A DNA stretch of 64,000 nt from Dyadobacter arcticus (GTDB lineage: Bacteria > Bacteroidota > Bacteroidia > Cytophagales > Spirosomataceae): NCBI RefSeq assembly GCF_011762185.1, contig NZ_JAASQJ010000007.1, positions 62,001 through 126,000 on the forward strand. The letters run 5' to 3'. The stretch's first letter is position 1; each line of letters starts with the position of its first letter. This document shows positions 43,727 through 52,618 of this stretch, one piece after another. The position numbers and the translations under genes are program-made. The notes beneath the pieces are model-generated. The model made no database searches. It was not told the DNA's origin and was given only the letters and a program-made list of their open reading frames with translations.

Positions 43727-45265
43727 TTACAACCTAAATCCGAACGAGTAAACGTCGTACGGAGCGTCAGGATATAGCCCTTCAAATTGAACCATTGATT
43801 CTGCTTTTCCGGCAATCGCCGATTCAAAATCCTTTACTGTCTTAATTGCTTTCCCATTGACCTTGGTGATTATAAAGCCTTCTTCAACTTGCGAACGGCC
43901 AAATTTGCCACCTTCGATTGAAAGAACTTTTACACCGCCATCGATTTTGTAACGGGAAAGTCTTTGTTTTTCAGCATCACTTAGGTTGGCAAACTGTGCG
44001 CCCAATGCACTCATGATAGCAGCAGTTTCATCACGTTTAATGATATCCGAACCACCAGTCCTGTTGCGAAGCGTAACGTCCAATTCTTTTTCTTTACCCT
44101 CACGATTCACAGTCAGATTCACTTTATCGCCAGGTTTGTGCAACCCAATGGCTTGCTGCAATTCAGGCACCGAATGAATATCCATACCATCTACTTTTAC
44201 AATCACATCGCCTTTGCTTACGCCACCTGCTTTTGCAGCACTATTTTCGGTGAACTCGCGAACATAAACGCCATCATTCACTTTAACTCCATACTCCTCT
44301 GCCTTTCTGCTGTCAAGATCGTCAAGCTGAATACCCAGATATCCGCGTTGAACGTTTCCGAATTTGATGAGGTCGCTTGATACCTTTTTAACAATGCTTG
44401 AAGGAACTGCAAATGCATAGCCCGCGAAACTTCCTGTTGGGCTAGCGATCGCGGTATTAATTCCGATTAACTCACCTTTCAGGTTCACCAATGCACCACC
44501 ACTGTTTCCAGGATTTACAACTGCATCAGTTTGAATAAACGACTCAAGAGGCGAGTCACCGGCTGCCATTGAAGTGGGCGTTACACCATTGCGGCGGCTC
44601 GATTGGCCGATAATGCCAAGCCCACGACCTTTCGCACTCACAATACCTGCTGTAACAGTCGATTCCAAATTGAACGGATTACCAACAGCTACCACCCATT
44701 CTCCCACTTTCACAGCGTCAGAATTACCTAACACAACTGCAGGAAGATCTTTTGCTTCGATTTTAATGACAGCGATATCAGTGGATGGATCAGCTCCAAT
44801 CACCTTGGCTCTGTATTTTCCTTTATTATGCAATGTTACTTCCAATTCCTGCGCACCTTCCACCACGTGGTTGTTGGTAACGATGTAGCCATCCGGAGAA
44901 ATAATTACCCCTGAACCAGCAGCTTCTGCGGACTGCGGACCGCGTGAACCACCACCGAAATCATCACCAAAGAAATCCTTAAAAATATCCGGAATTTGTT
45001 GCTGACTACGGGAAGCCTGTCGTGTGATCGTTGATTTAATATGAACTACCGTTGGGGTAGTAGCCTCAGCAGCATATACAAAATCACCAGGAGCACCTGC
45101 CGGGGCACCGGTGGAAGTAAAACGCGCAATGGATTCAGCAGCAGCTTCTTTAAAAATTACATCTTTACCATTATCAGTACCTAACAGTTTAAAGCCGGCA
45201 AGAGTTGATGCACTTGAAATCAACCCAACCAACACTAAACCTTTCCAATTTGTTTTCATAGACAT
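43727..45265 (-). CDS. degP: Do/HtrA-family periplasmic serine protease
   Basis: A signal or anchor segment (9-28) precedes a trypsin-like domain with the triad His133 (NNHVVEG), Asp163 (STDIAVIKI) and Ser255 (NPGNSGGAL), followed by two PDZ domains (about 305-400 and 420-505). The Do-type Q-linker and LA-loop region around 85-115 is Gly/Ser-rich. It degrades or refolds damaged envelope proteins. A -7 element with a leader of about 80 nt is visible upstream. Confidence 0.94.
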   Translation of the reverse strand: MSMKTNWKGLVLVGLISSASTLAGFKLLGTDNGKDVIFKEAAAESIARFTSTGAPAGAPGDFVYAAEATTPTVVHIKSTITRQASRSQQQIPDIFKDFFGDDFGGGSRGPQSAEAAGSGVIISPDGYIVTNNHVVEGAQELEVTLHNKGKYRAKVIGADPSTDIAVIKIEAKDLPAVVLGNSDAVKVGEWVVAVGNPFNLESTVTAGIVSAKGRGLGIIGQSSRRNGVTPTSMAAGDSPLESFIQTDAVVNPGNSGGALVNLKGELIGINTAIASPTGSFAGYAFAVPSSIVKKVSSDLIKFGNVQRGYLGIQLDDLDSRKAEEYGVKVNDGVYVREFTENSAAKAGGVSKGDVIVKVDGMDIHSVPELQQAIGLHKPGDKVNLTVNREGKEKELDVTLRNRTGGSDIIKRDETAAIMSALGAQFANLSDAEKQRLSRYKIDGGVKVLSIEGGKFGRSQVEEGFIITKVNGKAIKTVKDFESAIAGKAESMVQFEGLYPDAPYDVYSFGFRL

Positions 45266-45350
45266 ATGTTGGGGTTTTTATTTTTATGAATGAATAACGC
45301 AAAGCAAATAACAAAGTATTCCCGTTACAGGCTCATTTAACATATTTTAA

Positions 45351-45358
45351 CAAAGGTA
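45351..45358 (-). promoter_or_regulatory. -7 promoter element for degP
   Basis: The minus strand reads TACCTTTG, an exact TAnnTTTG match, 86 bp upstream of the degP start. Confidence 0.45.
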
Positions 45359-45424
45359 TTTTATTTAAGATTTTCACTAAAATATCCTGCCAGCCGAATT
45401 TAACATTTATCCAATTGCTTTCAT

Positions 45425-45457
45425 AAAAAAGGCGCTATTCTTGCGAATAACGCCTTT
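45425..45457 (-). terminator. Terminator after hsp20
   Basis: On the minus strand GGCGTTATTC pairs with GAATAGCGCC (one wobble) around a GCAA tetraloop and is followed by six T residues, 17 bp past the hsp20 stop. It separates hsp20 from degP on the same strand. Confidence 0.85.
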
Positions 45458-45473
45458 CAGATAAGCCTGACTA

Positions 45474-45905
45474 TTAAGCAATTTCAATTGCACGAGCAGG
45501 TTTTTCTTTTGCCTCTTCGCGTTTCGGCAAAGCAATGCTCAGAATGCCCTCATTGTAACTAGCTTCAATTTTTTCTCCGTCCACAGAATTGGGCAAAGTG
45601 AAAGTGCGTTGGAAAGAATTGTATTTGAATTCCCTGCGAGTATACTTTTCATTGCTTTCCTCTTCCTTGACCTCCTTTTGGGCAGAGATAGTCAACTGGT
45701 TTTTTTCAAGATTCAATTTAAAATCGCCTTTTTGCAAACCAGGTGCAGCCACTTCAATGCGGAAACCTTCTTTACTTTCAACCACATTTACGGCTGGTAC
45801 ACTTCCCGAAAACGCGGGTGTGTTGTATTCATTAAAAAGTTCTTTACCCAAAAATCCATTCAAATAAGATGGGCCTGCGAAATGTGTTTTGACTAATGTG
45901 CTCAT
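45474..45905 (-). CDS. Hsp20/alpha-crystallin small heat-shock protein
   Basis: The alpha-crystallin domain spans about 38-130: VNVVESKEGFRIEVAAPGL opens it, FKLNLEKNQLTISA follows, and the A-x-x-x-n-G-(I/V)-L box reads ASYNEGILSIALPK. The C-terminal IxI-like element is AIEIA. It is an ATP-independent holdase that keeps unfolded cytoplasmic proteins soluble. Its own terminator and an upstream repeat region suggest independent stress control. degP lies immediately downstream, another proteostasis gene. Confidence 0.94.
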   Translation of the reverse strand: MSTLVKTHFAGPSYLNGFLGKELFNEYNTPAFSGSVPAVNVVESKEGFRIEVAAPGLQKGDFKLNLEKNQLTISAQKEVKEEESNEKYTRREFKYNSFQRTFTLPNSVDGEKIEASYNEGILSIALPKREEAKEKPARAIEIA

Positions 45906-46008
45906 TGTTATAAAGTTTTAATGTCTGATTTAAGTTCTTACCAATCTGGTATGCGAACTCCCATTCAACATTTATTCCTCACACCTAAAACACAAAAAGT
46001 TAAGACAA

Positions 46009-46060
46009 AATGGCCGCTTTTTGTTCTACACAATATTAATTGTGCCATAATGGCCGTTTT
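46009..46060. promoter_or_regulatory. Repeat and palindrome region upstream of hsp20
   Basis: AATGGCCGCTTT (46009-46020) and AATGGCCGTTTT (46049-46060) are near-identical direct repeats exactly 40 bp apart. Between them CACAAT (46029-46034) and ATTGTG (46039-46044) form a short palindrome. The block lies 104-155 bp upstream of hsp20 and could hold regulator sites. No TAnnTTTG element is found nearby. Confidence 0.35.
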
Positions 46061-46134
46061 ACCCAGAATTTTTGTCATAAAATTGGATTATAGGTATGGG
46101 GCCTACGATACGATGCGTTAAAATCTTGGAGAAG

Positions 46135-46881
46135 CTATTTTAATTCCAGAAGCGCACAGGCCTGTTCCGAAGCGGATTGTTCGGCCTTCTTTTTGGTAAA
46201 GCCATTTCCAGTAGCGAAAGGCTCTTCATTGACCAGTATTTGGGAAATAAATTCGCGGTGATGGCGAGTTCCTCTTTCTTCAAGAATTTCAAAACGGATT
46301 TCTTTCCCCTCGCGCTGGGCCCATTCGATGATAAGGCTTTTGAAGTTTGCATTATTTTGGATAATGCTGTCGAGGTCGTAGTGTGTGATCAGCTTGCTGA
46401 TGATAAAAGTGCGGGTAAACCGAAAGCCTTTATCTAAATAAATAGCCCCGACAAATGCTTCAAGTGCATCTCCGTACATGGAAGATCGGGGCGACATGCC
46501 GCGACGGTTCCCGTCATATTCGATCAGGCGATCGAGTCCGAGTTTACGGGAAATTTGATTGAGCGATTCGCGGTTAACAATGCGGGAGCGGATCTCAGTT
46601 AGAAATCCTTCATCTTTGTAGGGGTATTTGGTAAATAGAAATTCTGCAACTACCATTCCAAGAACAGCGTCCCCCAGATATTCCAACCTTTCATTTGATT
46701 CACGGAAACCTTTGATGGCCGTTTCCTTGGATGCGGAGGTATGGCGAAAAGCGAGCTGATATACTCCAAGATTTGATGGCCGGTCGCCAATTACGTGAGC
46801 AATCGACTCCTTAAATTTTTTGTCCTCAGCACTACCGCTCCTGAAAAGAGAAAGGATCGGTATAAGAATTCGCTTTGCCAA
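46135..46881 (-). CDS. rnc: Ribonuclease III
   Basis: RNase III cuts double-stranded RNA in rRNA precursors and mRNAs. The signature ERLEYLGDAVL is at 64-74, with YGDALEAFVGAIYLD holding the second acidic pair; the C-terminal 70 residues are a dsRNA-binding domain ending KKKAEQSASEQACALL. Length 248 is typical. It is the last gene of acpP-fabF-rnc, 14 bp after fabF, an arrangement widely conserved in Bacteroidota. Confidence 0.95.
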   Translation of the reverse strand: MAKRILIPILSLFRSGSAEDKKFKESIAHVIGDRPSNLGVYQLAFRHTSASKETAIKGFRESNERLEYLGDAVLGMVVAEFLFTKYPYKDEGFLTEIRSRIVNRESLNQISRKLGLDRLIEYDGNRRGMSPRSSMYGDALEAFVGAIYLDKGFRFTRTFIISKLITHYDLDSIIQNNANFKSLIIEWAQREGKEIRFEILEERGTRHHREFISQILVNEEPFATGNGFTKKKAEQSASEQACALLELK

Positions 46882-46895
46882 TTGTGAAAAGTTTA

Positions 46896-48149
46896 TCAGC
46901 CCTCATACTTTTTAAAAATGACTGATGCGTTATGCCCTCCAAAACCGAAGGTATTGCTCAGCGCATAATTAATCTTCCTTTTTTCAGCTTTGTTGAAAGT
47001 CAGGTTTAGCCTGGGGTTGATCCCCGGATCGTCTGTAAAGTGATTGATGGTTGGAGGGACGATCTGGTCCCGGATAGCCATGATACATGCAGCCGCCTCA
47101 ATTGCGCCTGCTCCGCCCAGCAAGTGCCCAGTCATTGACTTGGTTGAGCTGATGCCCATGTTATAAGCATGTTCACCAAAATATTTTTCAATGGCTTTAA
47201 TTTCCTGAGGATCGCCTATTGGTGTAGATGTGCCGTGTGTATTAATGTAGTCGATGTCTTCAGGTTGAAGCCCTGCATTTTCAACTGCATTTTTCATTAC
47301 AATGTGAGCGCCAAGGCCGTCGGGATGAGGAGCTGTAATGTGATAGGCGTCGGATGACATTCCTGCGCCTGTCATTTCGGCGTAAATTTTTGCGCCCCTG
47401 GCTTTTGCGTGTTCCAGTTCTTCTAAAATGAGTGCTGCCCCGCCTTCTCCTAGAACAAAGCCATCACGATCTTTATCATACGGTCTTGAAGCCGTTTCGG
47501 GAGAATCATTCCTTTCAGATAATGCTTTGAGCGCATTGAAACCTCCAACTCCTGCAATCGTGATAGCTGCTTCCGATCCACCTGAAATGCAAACATTCAT
47601 CATACCAAGTTTGATATAATTAAATGCGTCAATCATGGCATTTGTCGCTGATGCGCAAGCAGAAACGGTGATGAAATTGGGTCCCCGGAAACCATAGCGG
47701 ATCGAGAGTACTCCCGATGCGCTGTCTACGATCATTTTAGGGATAAAGAAGGGGTTGAATCTGGGGATGTTGCCGTTTGTAGCATAATTCATTACTTCCT
47801 CTTCAAAAGTTTTGAGGCCACCGATACCGGTACCCCAAATTACACCGGCTTTGTCGAGATCAAGCGTATCTGCGTCAAAGCCGGCGTCCTTCATCGCTTC
47901 ATCTGCGGCAATTACAGCGTATTGGGCAAATGGGTCCATCTTACGCGCTTCCTGTCGAGGAATGTAATTATTGATATCGAGACCTTTAATTTCACAGGCA
48001 AAACGGGTGCGAAACTTTTCAGCATCGAAGTGTGTAATTGGCGCTGCCCCACTTACACCTGCCACCAAATTTGTCCAAAAGGTAGAAACATCATTCCCGA
48101 TAGGTGTTAGTGCACCCATCCCCGTAATCACAACTCTCTTAAAACTCAT
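46896..48149 (-). CDS. fabF: 3-oxoacyl-ACP synthase II
   Basis: FabF elongates fatty acids by condensing malonyl-ACP with acyl-ACP. The catalytic Cys165 is in VSACASATN, His305 in NTHGTSTP, Lys337 and His342 in KSMTGHLLGG. Length 417 is standard. It lies between acpP (44 bp upstream) and rnc and presumably shares one transcript with both. Confidence 0.96.
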   Translation of the reverse strand: MSFKRVVITGMGALTPIGNDVSTFWTNLVAGVSGAAPITHFDAEKFRTRFACEIKGLDINNYIPRQEARKMDPFAQYAVIAADEAMKDAGFDADTLDLDKAGVIWGTGIGGLKTFEEEVMNYATNGNIPRFNPFFIPKMIVDSASGVLSIRYGFRGPNFITVSACASATNAMIDAFNYIKLGMMNVCISGGSEAAITIAGVGGFNALKALSERNDSPETASRPYDKDRDGFVLGEGGAALILEELEHAKARGAKIYAEMTGAGMSSDAYHITAPHPDGLGAHIVMKNAVENAGLQPEDIDYINTHGTSTPIGDPQEIKAIEKYFGEHAYNMGISSTKSMTGHLLGGAGAIEAAACIMAIRDQIVPPTINHFTDDPGINPRLNLTFNKAEKRKINYALSNTFGFGGHNASVIFKKYEG

Positions 48150-48193
48150 AAAATAGGGACAGAAATAGAAGATGACACTGGTGTGAAACCGAA

Positions 48194-48430
48194 TTACTTC
48201 ACGTTTTCTTCCAGATATGCAACAGCCTGGCCAACTGTACCAATGTTCTCTGCCTGGTCGTCAGGGATAGATAAATTGAATTCTTTTTCAAACTCCATAA
48301 TTAATTCAACGGTATCTAGAGAGTCTGCTCCCAAGTCGTTCTGGAAGTTTGCTTCCGGTGTAACCTCCGACTCTTCAACGCCGAGTTTCTCGACGATAAT
48401 TTGCTTAACTCTTTCTTCAATTGCTGACAT
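48194..48430 (-). CDS. acpP: Acyl carrier protein
   Basis: The 78-residue acidic four-helix protein carries the phosphopantetheine attachment Ser37 in LGADSLDTVELIM. It shuttles acyl chains for fatty acid and lipid A synthesis. It is the first gene of the acpP-fabF-rnc operon. The 230-bp gap upstream, shared with kdsA, must hold both promoters, but no TAnnTTTG element is evident there. Confidence 0.97.
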   Translation of the reverse strand: MSAIEERVKQIIVEKLGVEESEVTPEANFQNDLGADSLDTVELIMEFEKEFNLSIPDDQAENIGTVGQAVAYLEENVK

Positions 48431-48660
48431 TTTATATTCACTTTTTGGTTAAAATCGCCACAAAGAAAGATATTTCAGTTCACTTTTTCAAAATTTTTTT
48501 CCCACCTTCATTTTATTGTGAACCTGGCCTACAAAATAAAAAAAGCAGAAAATCAATCGCTTATCAGCTATATCACACAGGAAATCTGCCATTCGTCTGG
48601 AGAACATTAGAGATAACAGTACATTCGAGAAACTTTTACCAGTTTCAACTTTATCGCGTT

Positions 48661-49473
48661 ATGATTTCAATTCCCAGATTAAAAAACTCGGATTCACCCT
48701 TATTCTTCCTTATCGCCGGCCCCTGCGCAATTGAAGGAAGGGATATGGCCCTTAGAATAGCGGAACATATTGTAGCTGCAACCGATAAACTTGGCATTCC
48801 GTATATCTTCAAAGGATCTTTCAGAAAAGCAAACCGCACTAAAATCGATTCATTTACAGGTATTGGAGATGAGAAGGCATTGAAAATACTTCAGGAGGTT
48901 GGAGAAACTTTTGGGATACCCACTGTAACAGATATTCATGAGTCGCATGAAGCTGCTTTCGCCGCTGAATATGTGGACATACTTCAAATCCCAGCTTTCT
49001 TATGCAGGCAGACTGAATTGCTTGCAGCTGCTGCGAAAACCGGCAAAGCCATCAATGTAAAAAAAGGCCAGTTTCTTTCCGGCGCTTCCATGCAGTTCGC
49101 TGCTGAGAAAATCCACGAAGTCAACCCTGATTGCCAGGTGATTTTGACAGACAGGGGAAATAGTTTTGGATATGGTGATTTGGTCGTAGACTACCGCAAC
49201 ATTCCGGAAATGGCTTCATTTGGCGTTCCAGTGGTCATGGATTGTACACATTCGCTGCAACAGCCTAATCAAAGCTCTGGTATAACTGGGGGAAAACCGA
49301 AATTGATAGAAACCATTGCGAAGGCTGCCATTGCAGTAGGCGCCGACGGGCTGTTTATTGAAACGCATTTTAACCCTTCGGAAGCAAAGTCAGATGGGGC
49401 TAATATGCTTCCTTTGGATCAGCTTGACGGGCTTTTAGAAAAATTGGTACGTGTGAGAGAAGCCATTTTATGA
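48661..49473 (+). CDS. kdsA: 3-deoxy-8-phosphooctulonate (KDO-8-P) synthase
   Basis: KdsA condenses PEP with arabinose 5-phosphate to make the KDO precursor of the LPS core. Family blocks: FLIAGPCAIEG (15-25), YIFKGSFRKANRTK, VTDIHE, FLCRQT, and VMDCTHSLQQPN. The Cys in the IAGPC region and the Asn in KANRT are as in metal-independent enzymes. ATG 48661 gives the normal 270-residue protein; the open frame extends to 48421 without homology. It overlaps the PAP2 gene by 4 bp. Confidence 0.95.
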   Translation: MISIPRLKNSDSPLFFLIAGPCAIEGRDMALRIAEHIVAATDKLGIPYIFKGSFRKANRTKIDSFTGIGDEKALKILQEVGETFGIPTVTDIHESHEAAFAAEYVDILQIPAFLCRQTELLAAAAKTGKAINVKKGQFLSGASMQFAAEKIHEVNPDCQVILTDRGNSFGYGDLVVDYRNIPEMASFGVPVVMDCTHSLQQPNQSSGITGGKPKLIETIAKAAIAVGADGLFIETHFNPSEAKSDGANMLPLDQLDGLLEKLVRVREAIL

Positions 49474-50141
49474 TCATAAAATTAGCCAGAGCACCGTTTT
49501 GCTGCTTGTTATTTTTCCTCCTCTCGCTTTCTCACGGGACCATAGCCCAGCGGGATTCAACGCTTTGGGTTGTCAAAGCGGGAGACGTTATCCCGCCGGT
49601 ATCTCTAGCCCTTGCGGGCTTGATCACGCAGGGAAAAATCAGCAGGCATTTGCAAAATCAGGTCATTTCCAAATATCCTTCATTTCATTCCGGAATCGAC
49701 AAGTACTTGTCTTATTCGCCTGGTGTGGTGAGTCTCGGATTGGCTTCGGCGGGGGTGAAGGGGAAACACTCGCTGGGCGATCAGATTATCCTTGCAATAC
49801 TTTCAAATATTACCGCACAAGGGGTTACCCAAGGTCTGAAAAGGATCATTGCTTATCCCAGACCAAATGGGGAAGATTATCACTCGTTTCCATCCGGGCA
49901 TGCTACGATTGCCTTCACCAACGCGACAATCCTGCATGAAGAATATGGCCAGCGCAGCGTCTTTTATAGTATTGGGGGCTATGGAACCGCGACGGCTGTG
50001 GGAACTCTTCGCGTTTTGAACAACAAACATTGGGTAGCAGATGTACTGATGGGCGCCGCAGTTGGCATTGGCGCCACCAAAGTATTATACAATAGCTACC
50101 CTTGGCTTCAAAAAACGGTCAGGAAAATGAAGAAACATTGA
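49470..50141 (+). CDS. PAP2-family phosphatase
   Basis: An N-terminal signal or span (about 9-26) and further hydrophobic segments surround the three PAP2 motifs: KRIIAYPRP (124-132), PSGH (141-144) and R181-x5-H187-x3-D191. The vanadium-haloperoxidase-like site is therefore complete. PAP2 enzymes dephosphorylate undecaprenyl pyrophosphate, phosphatidate or lipid A in the periplasm. ATGA overlap with kdsA suggests coupled translation and points to LPS or lipid carrier metabolism; the exact substrate is an inference. Confidence 0.9.
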   Translation: MIIKLARAPFCCLLFFLLSLSHGTIAQRDSTLWVVKAGDVIPPVSLALAGLITQGKISRHLQNQVISKYPSFHSGIDKYLSYSPGVVSLGLASAGVKGKHSLGDQIILAILSNITAQGVTQGLKRIIAYPRPNGEDYHSFPSGHATIAFTNATILHEEYGQRSVFYSIGGYGTATAVGTLRVLNNKHWVADVLMGAAVGIGATKVLYNSYPWLQKTVRKMKKH

Positions 50142-50229
50142 AATAAACTTACCTGATCTGAAATGCAACTGACATAGGGTTGTCATATGGTGATGTTTAA
50201 TTTGAAGAAACAAATCAACAGCGCTTCCT

Positions 50230-50685
50230 ATGCAGACCAGAACCATTCAACCCATTCACGTTTTGTATTTCGAAACGAAGACTTCTTTGGCCCAGCTTTC
50301 TCAGCATGTGCGCCATGTGGCACGTCGGCTTTATCAGGATGCTTTACATAACGATATCGAAATTACCGGGCCGATTTATTGGGTCTACGAAGGCGCTGAC
50401 GGTCAGTTAGATACCATTTTCACTTTAACCATTGCGTTGCCAATCGTTTCGACAGCGCAGCTAACGAATTCGGAATTCAAAACAAAATATCTTGAATCGT
50501 TTAACTGTATCACAGAACAGCTCTACGGTGACTGGAATACTTTGGGAACGGTTTACGGCTCTTTGATTTCAGAGATCATGTCCCAAAATAAAACCATGTC
50601 AGGCCAGAACAGGGAGATTTATATCAACAGGGATTTCGAGAATCCGGAGCGGAATATTACTGAGGTGCAGGTAGGAATCTTATAA
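50230..50685 (+). CDS. GyrI-like small-molecule-binding protein
   Basis: The 151-residue protein has the GyrI/AraC effector-binding layout: HVLYFETKTSLAQLSQHVRHVARRL at the start, a GPIYWVYEGADG turn, and a late helix plus strand ending ERNITEVQVGIL. It is a free-standing ligand-binding domain with no DNA-binding part. Possible roles are sequestering or sensing small toxic molecules. Its last six bases overlap the 3' end of the convergent GDPD gene. Confidence 0.7.
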   Translation: MQTRTIQPIHVLYFETKTSLAQLSQHVRHVARRLYQDALHNDIEITGPIYWVYEGADGQLDTIFTLTIALPIVSTAQLTNSEFKTKYLESFNCITEQLYGDWNTLGTVYGSLISEIMSQNKTMSGQNREIYINRDFENPERNITEVQVGIL

Positions 50686-51486
50686 GTGGCTGCTCAGGAA
50701 TGTTCTTAGCTCAGACGGTTTATCGGTTTGCAGACCCTGGACGCCTTTTTCTAGGGCTGCTTTCCAGGAAGTTGGCGCTTCTGTTGGACTTTGGACGTCC
50801 AGCCAGACCGATAACCCGAGCTCATTGGCAATTTTTACCAAAACTGGATCTGTTACATTATCCAGCAACTGAACATTGACATTACCCAGAAACACCTGCA
50901 TTTGCTCTTTATTGGTAACATCTTTCGGCAGACTCGTCATCAAAGGAATTTGCGGAGCAGCATCTTTCCATTGTTTGTATTGCGATTCTTTATTCAAATA
51001 AATAATAACCTGGCTTTCCATCCCCGCGGCTTTGATTTGCTTCCAGGTTTCGGCTACATCTGCGTCTTTGAAATCAAGATAAATGTTGATTTTGTCTTTG
51101 CAAACCGCCAGCACTTCCCGGAATTCGGGAATGCGGTGTGTTTTCTTGTTATGGTTAAAAACCTGAAGTTTCTTTACCTCTTCCAATGTCATTCCCGAAA
51201 TCTTCCCGCCGCCGTTGGTAGTTCGATCTACGGTGGCATCGTGTAAGACGACCAGATGTCCGTCTTTTGTGGTCCTTACATCCACTTCCACATAATCGGC
51301 CCCGCCAATGATTGCCTCTTTGCAAGATGCAATGGTATTTTCAGGAACATTCACGTGGTTTCCTCTATGTGCAATAACCACAATCGGATTTTTGACTTTC
51401 GGCAAAACAATAGGGTGCTGTGAATAAGCAACGACGTACAGAAGCAGCAGGAAAAACACGCCTGCAAACCTTTTTACTAAAATCAT
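50680..51486 (-). CDS. Glycerophosphodiester phosphodiesterase
   Basis: The exported TIM-barrel enzyme hydrolyses glycerophosphodiesters to glycerol 3-phosphate and an alcohol. A signal peptide ends near residue 22 (VAYSQ). Catalytic blocks: IVVIAHRGNHVNVPENT with the His-Arg and Glu-Asn-Thr motif, and ADYVEVDVRTTKDGHLVVLHD with Glu, Asp and His. Length 268 is typical. The PfkB kinase gene lies just upstream on the same strand, 18 bp away, so the two are probably cotranscribed. Confidence 0.92.
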   Translation of the reverse strand: MILVKRFAGVFFLLLLYVVAYSQHPIVLPKVKNPIVVIAHRGNHVNVPENTIASCKEAIIGGADYVEVDVRTTKDGHLVVLHDATVDRTTNGGGKISGMTLEEVKKLQVFNHNKKTHRIPEFREVLAVCKDKINIYLDFKDADVAETWKQIKAAGMESQVIIYLNKESQYKQWKDAAPQIPLMTSLPKDVTNKEQMQVFLGNVNVQLLDNVTDPVLVKIANELGLSVWLDVQSPTEAPTSWKAALEKGVQGLQTDKPSELRTFLSSHL

Positions 51487-51504
51487 TTCAATTTTTTGGA
51501 AATG

Positions 51505-52422
51505 TTATTGGATTTCAAAGCTGGACAGATTTACAAATTCCTGAACACGCGCGTTGATCTCTGTCTGCGAGAGGTTTACAAGACGTTCAGTACCAAATTT
51601 CTCAACACAAAATGAGGCCATGGCCGAGCCGTAAATAATAGCCCTCTTCATGTTTTCAAATGAAATATCGTCCGTGCTCGCCAGGTATCCGATGAATCCT
51701 CCTGCAAAAGTATCTCCCGCTCCTGTTGGGTCAAAAACTTCTTCGAGCGGCAATGCGGGCGCAAAAAAGATGTGGTCATCCTGAAACAGCAATGCACCGT
51801 GCTCTCCTTTTTTTATAATCAGGGTTTTCGGTCCCATTGCCATAATTTTTTTGGCTGCTTTTCTTAGAGAATATTCACCGGAAAGCTGGCGTGCTTCTTC
51901 ATCATTGATCGTGATCAGGTCGACAAGCTTCAAAACCGCTTTCAAATCCTCCAATGCAATGTTCATCCAAAGGTTCATCGTGTCGAGCATGATCAGCTTG
52001 GGACGCTTGGACAATCTTTCAATTACCAGTTTCTGAATGGCTGGAACCGTATTTCCCAACATCAAATATTCGGCACCCTGGTAGGAGTCAGGGATCATCG
52101 GATCGAAATGTTCCATCACATTCAATTCGGTAATCAGCGTGTCACGACTATTCATATCCTCGTGGTATTTGCCCGACCAGAAGAACGTTTTCCCATCCTG
52201 AACGATTTCAAGGCCTTCGGTATTAACCCCATGATCTTCGAGCAAATCGATCATTTCTTTTGGAAAATCGCCGCCAACTACGGCCACCAGATTATTTGCC
52301 CGGGTGAAATAGGATGCGGCTAGTGTGATGTAAGTGGCAGCCCCGCCAATGATTTTGTCTGTTTTTCCAAAAGGTGTTTCGAGCGCATCGAAAGCAACAG
52401 ATCCTACGGTTAATAAACTCAT
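51505..52422 (-). CDS. PfkB-family carbohydrate or nucleoside kinase
   Basis: A ribokinase-fold protein of 305 residues. The first strand and substrate region is LLTVGSVAFDALETPFGK, the anion hole and catalytic Asp are in FDPTGAGDTFAGGFIGYL, and GGAATYITLAASYF is the lid region. Relatives phosphorylate ribose, adenosine or other sugars; the substrate here cannot be decided. ATG 52422 is preferred over a TTG two codons earlier. Confidence 0.88.
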   Translation of the reverse strand: MSLLTVGSVAFDALETPFGKTDKIIGGAATYITLAASYFTRANNLVAVVGGDFPKEMIDLLEDHGVNTEGLEIVQDGKTFFWSGKYHEDMNSRDTLITELNVMEHFDPMIPDSYQGAEYLMLGNTVPAIQKLVIERLSKRPKLIMLDTMNLWMNIALEDLKAVLKLVDLITINDEEARQLSGEYSLRKAAKKIMAMGPKTLIIKKGEHGALLFQDDHIFFAPALPLEEVFDPTGAGDTFAGGFIGYLASTDDISFENMKRAIIYGSAMASFCVEKFGTERLVNLSQTEINARVQEFVNLSSFEIQ

Positions 52423-52567
52423 AAACAAGTACTGTGTTGATTTTAAGTAAGTTTCAAACTGGTTTTAATATGCAAAAGACGCTGCGAAGATAATCAAAAC
52501 GACTGAATAGCACCTTTTGCCGCACTCCAATATCTGACAGCTTGCAAATCAATCATTTGTTATTTCT

Positions 52568-52575
52568 TATTTTTG
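52568..52575 (+). promoter_or_regulatory. -7 promoter element for the DUF5618 gene
   Basis: TATTTTTG matches TAnnTTTG exactly, 43 bp before the ATG. A TTG at 52542-52544 lies 23 bp upstream, slightly farther than the usual 19-21. Confidence 0.5.
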
Positions 52576-52618
52576 CTTCTTATCTATTTATCTCTCCACT
52601 ATAAACACATACTGAGCA

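Noticed and set aside
46029..46050. Sigma-54 promoter (TGGCAC on the minus strand) upstream of hsp20
   Set aside because: The required GG-N10-GC spacing is not met; there is no TTGC at the -12 position.
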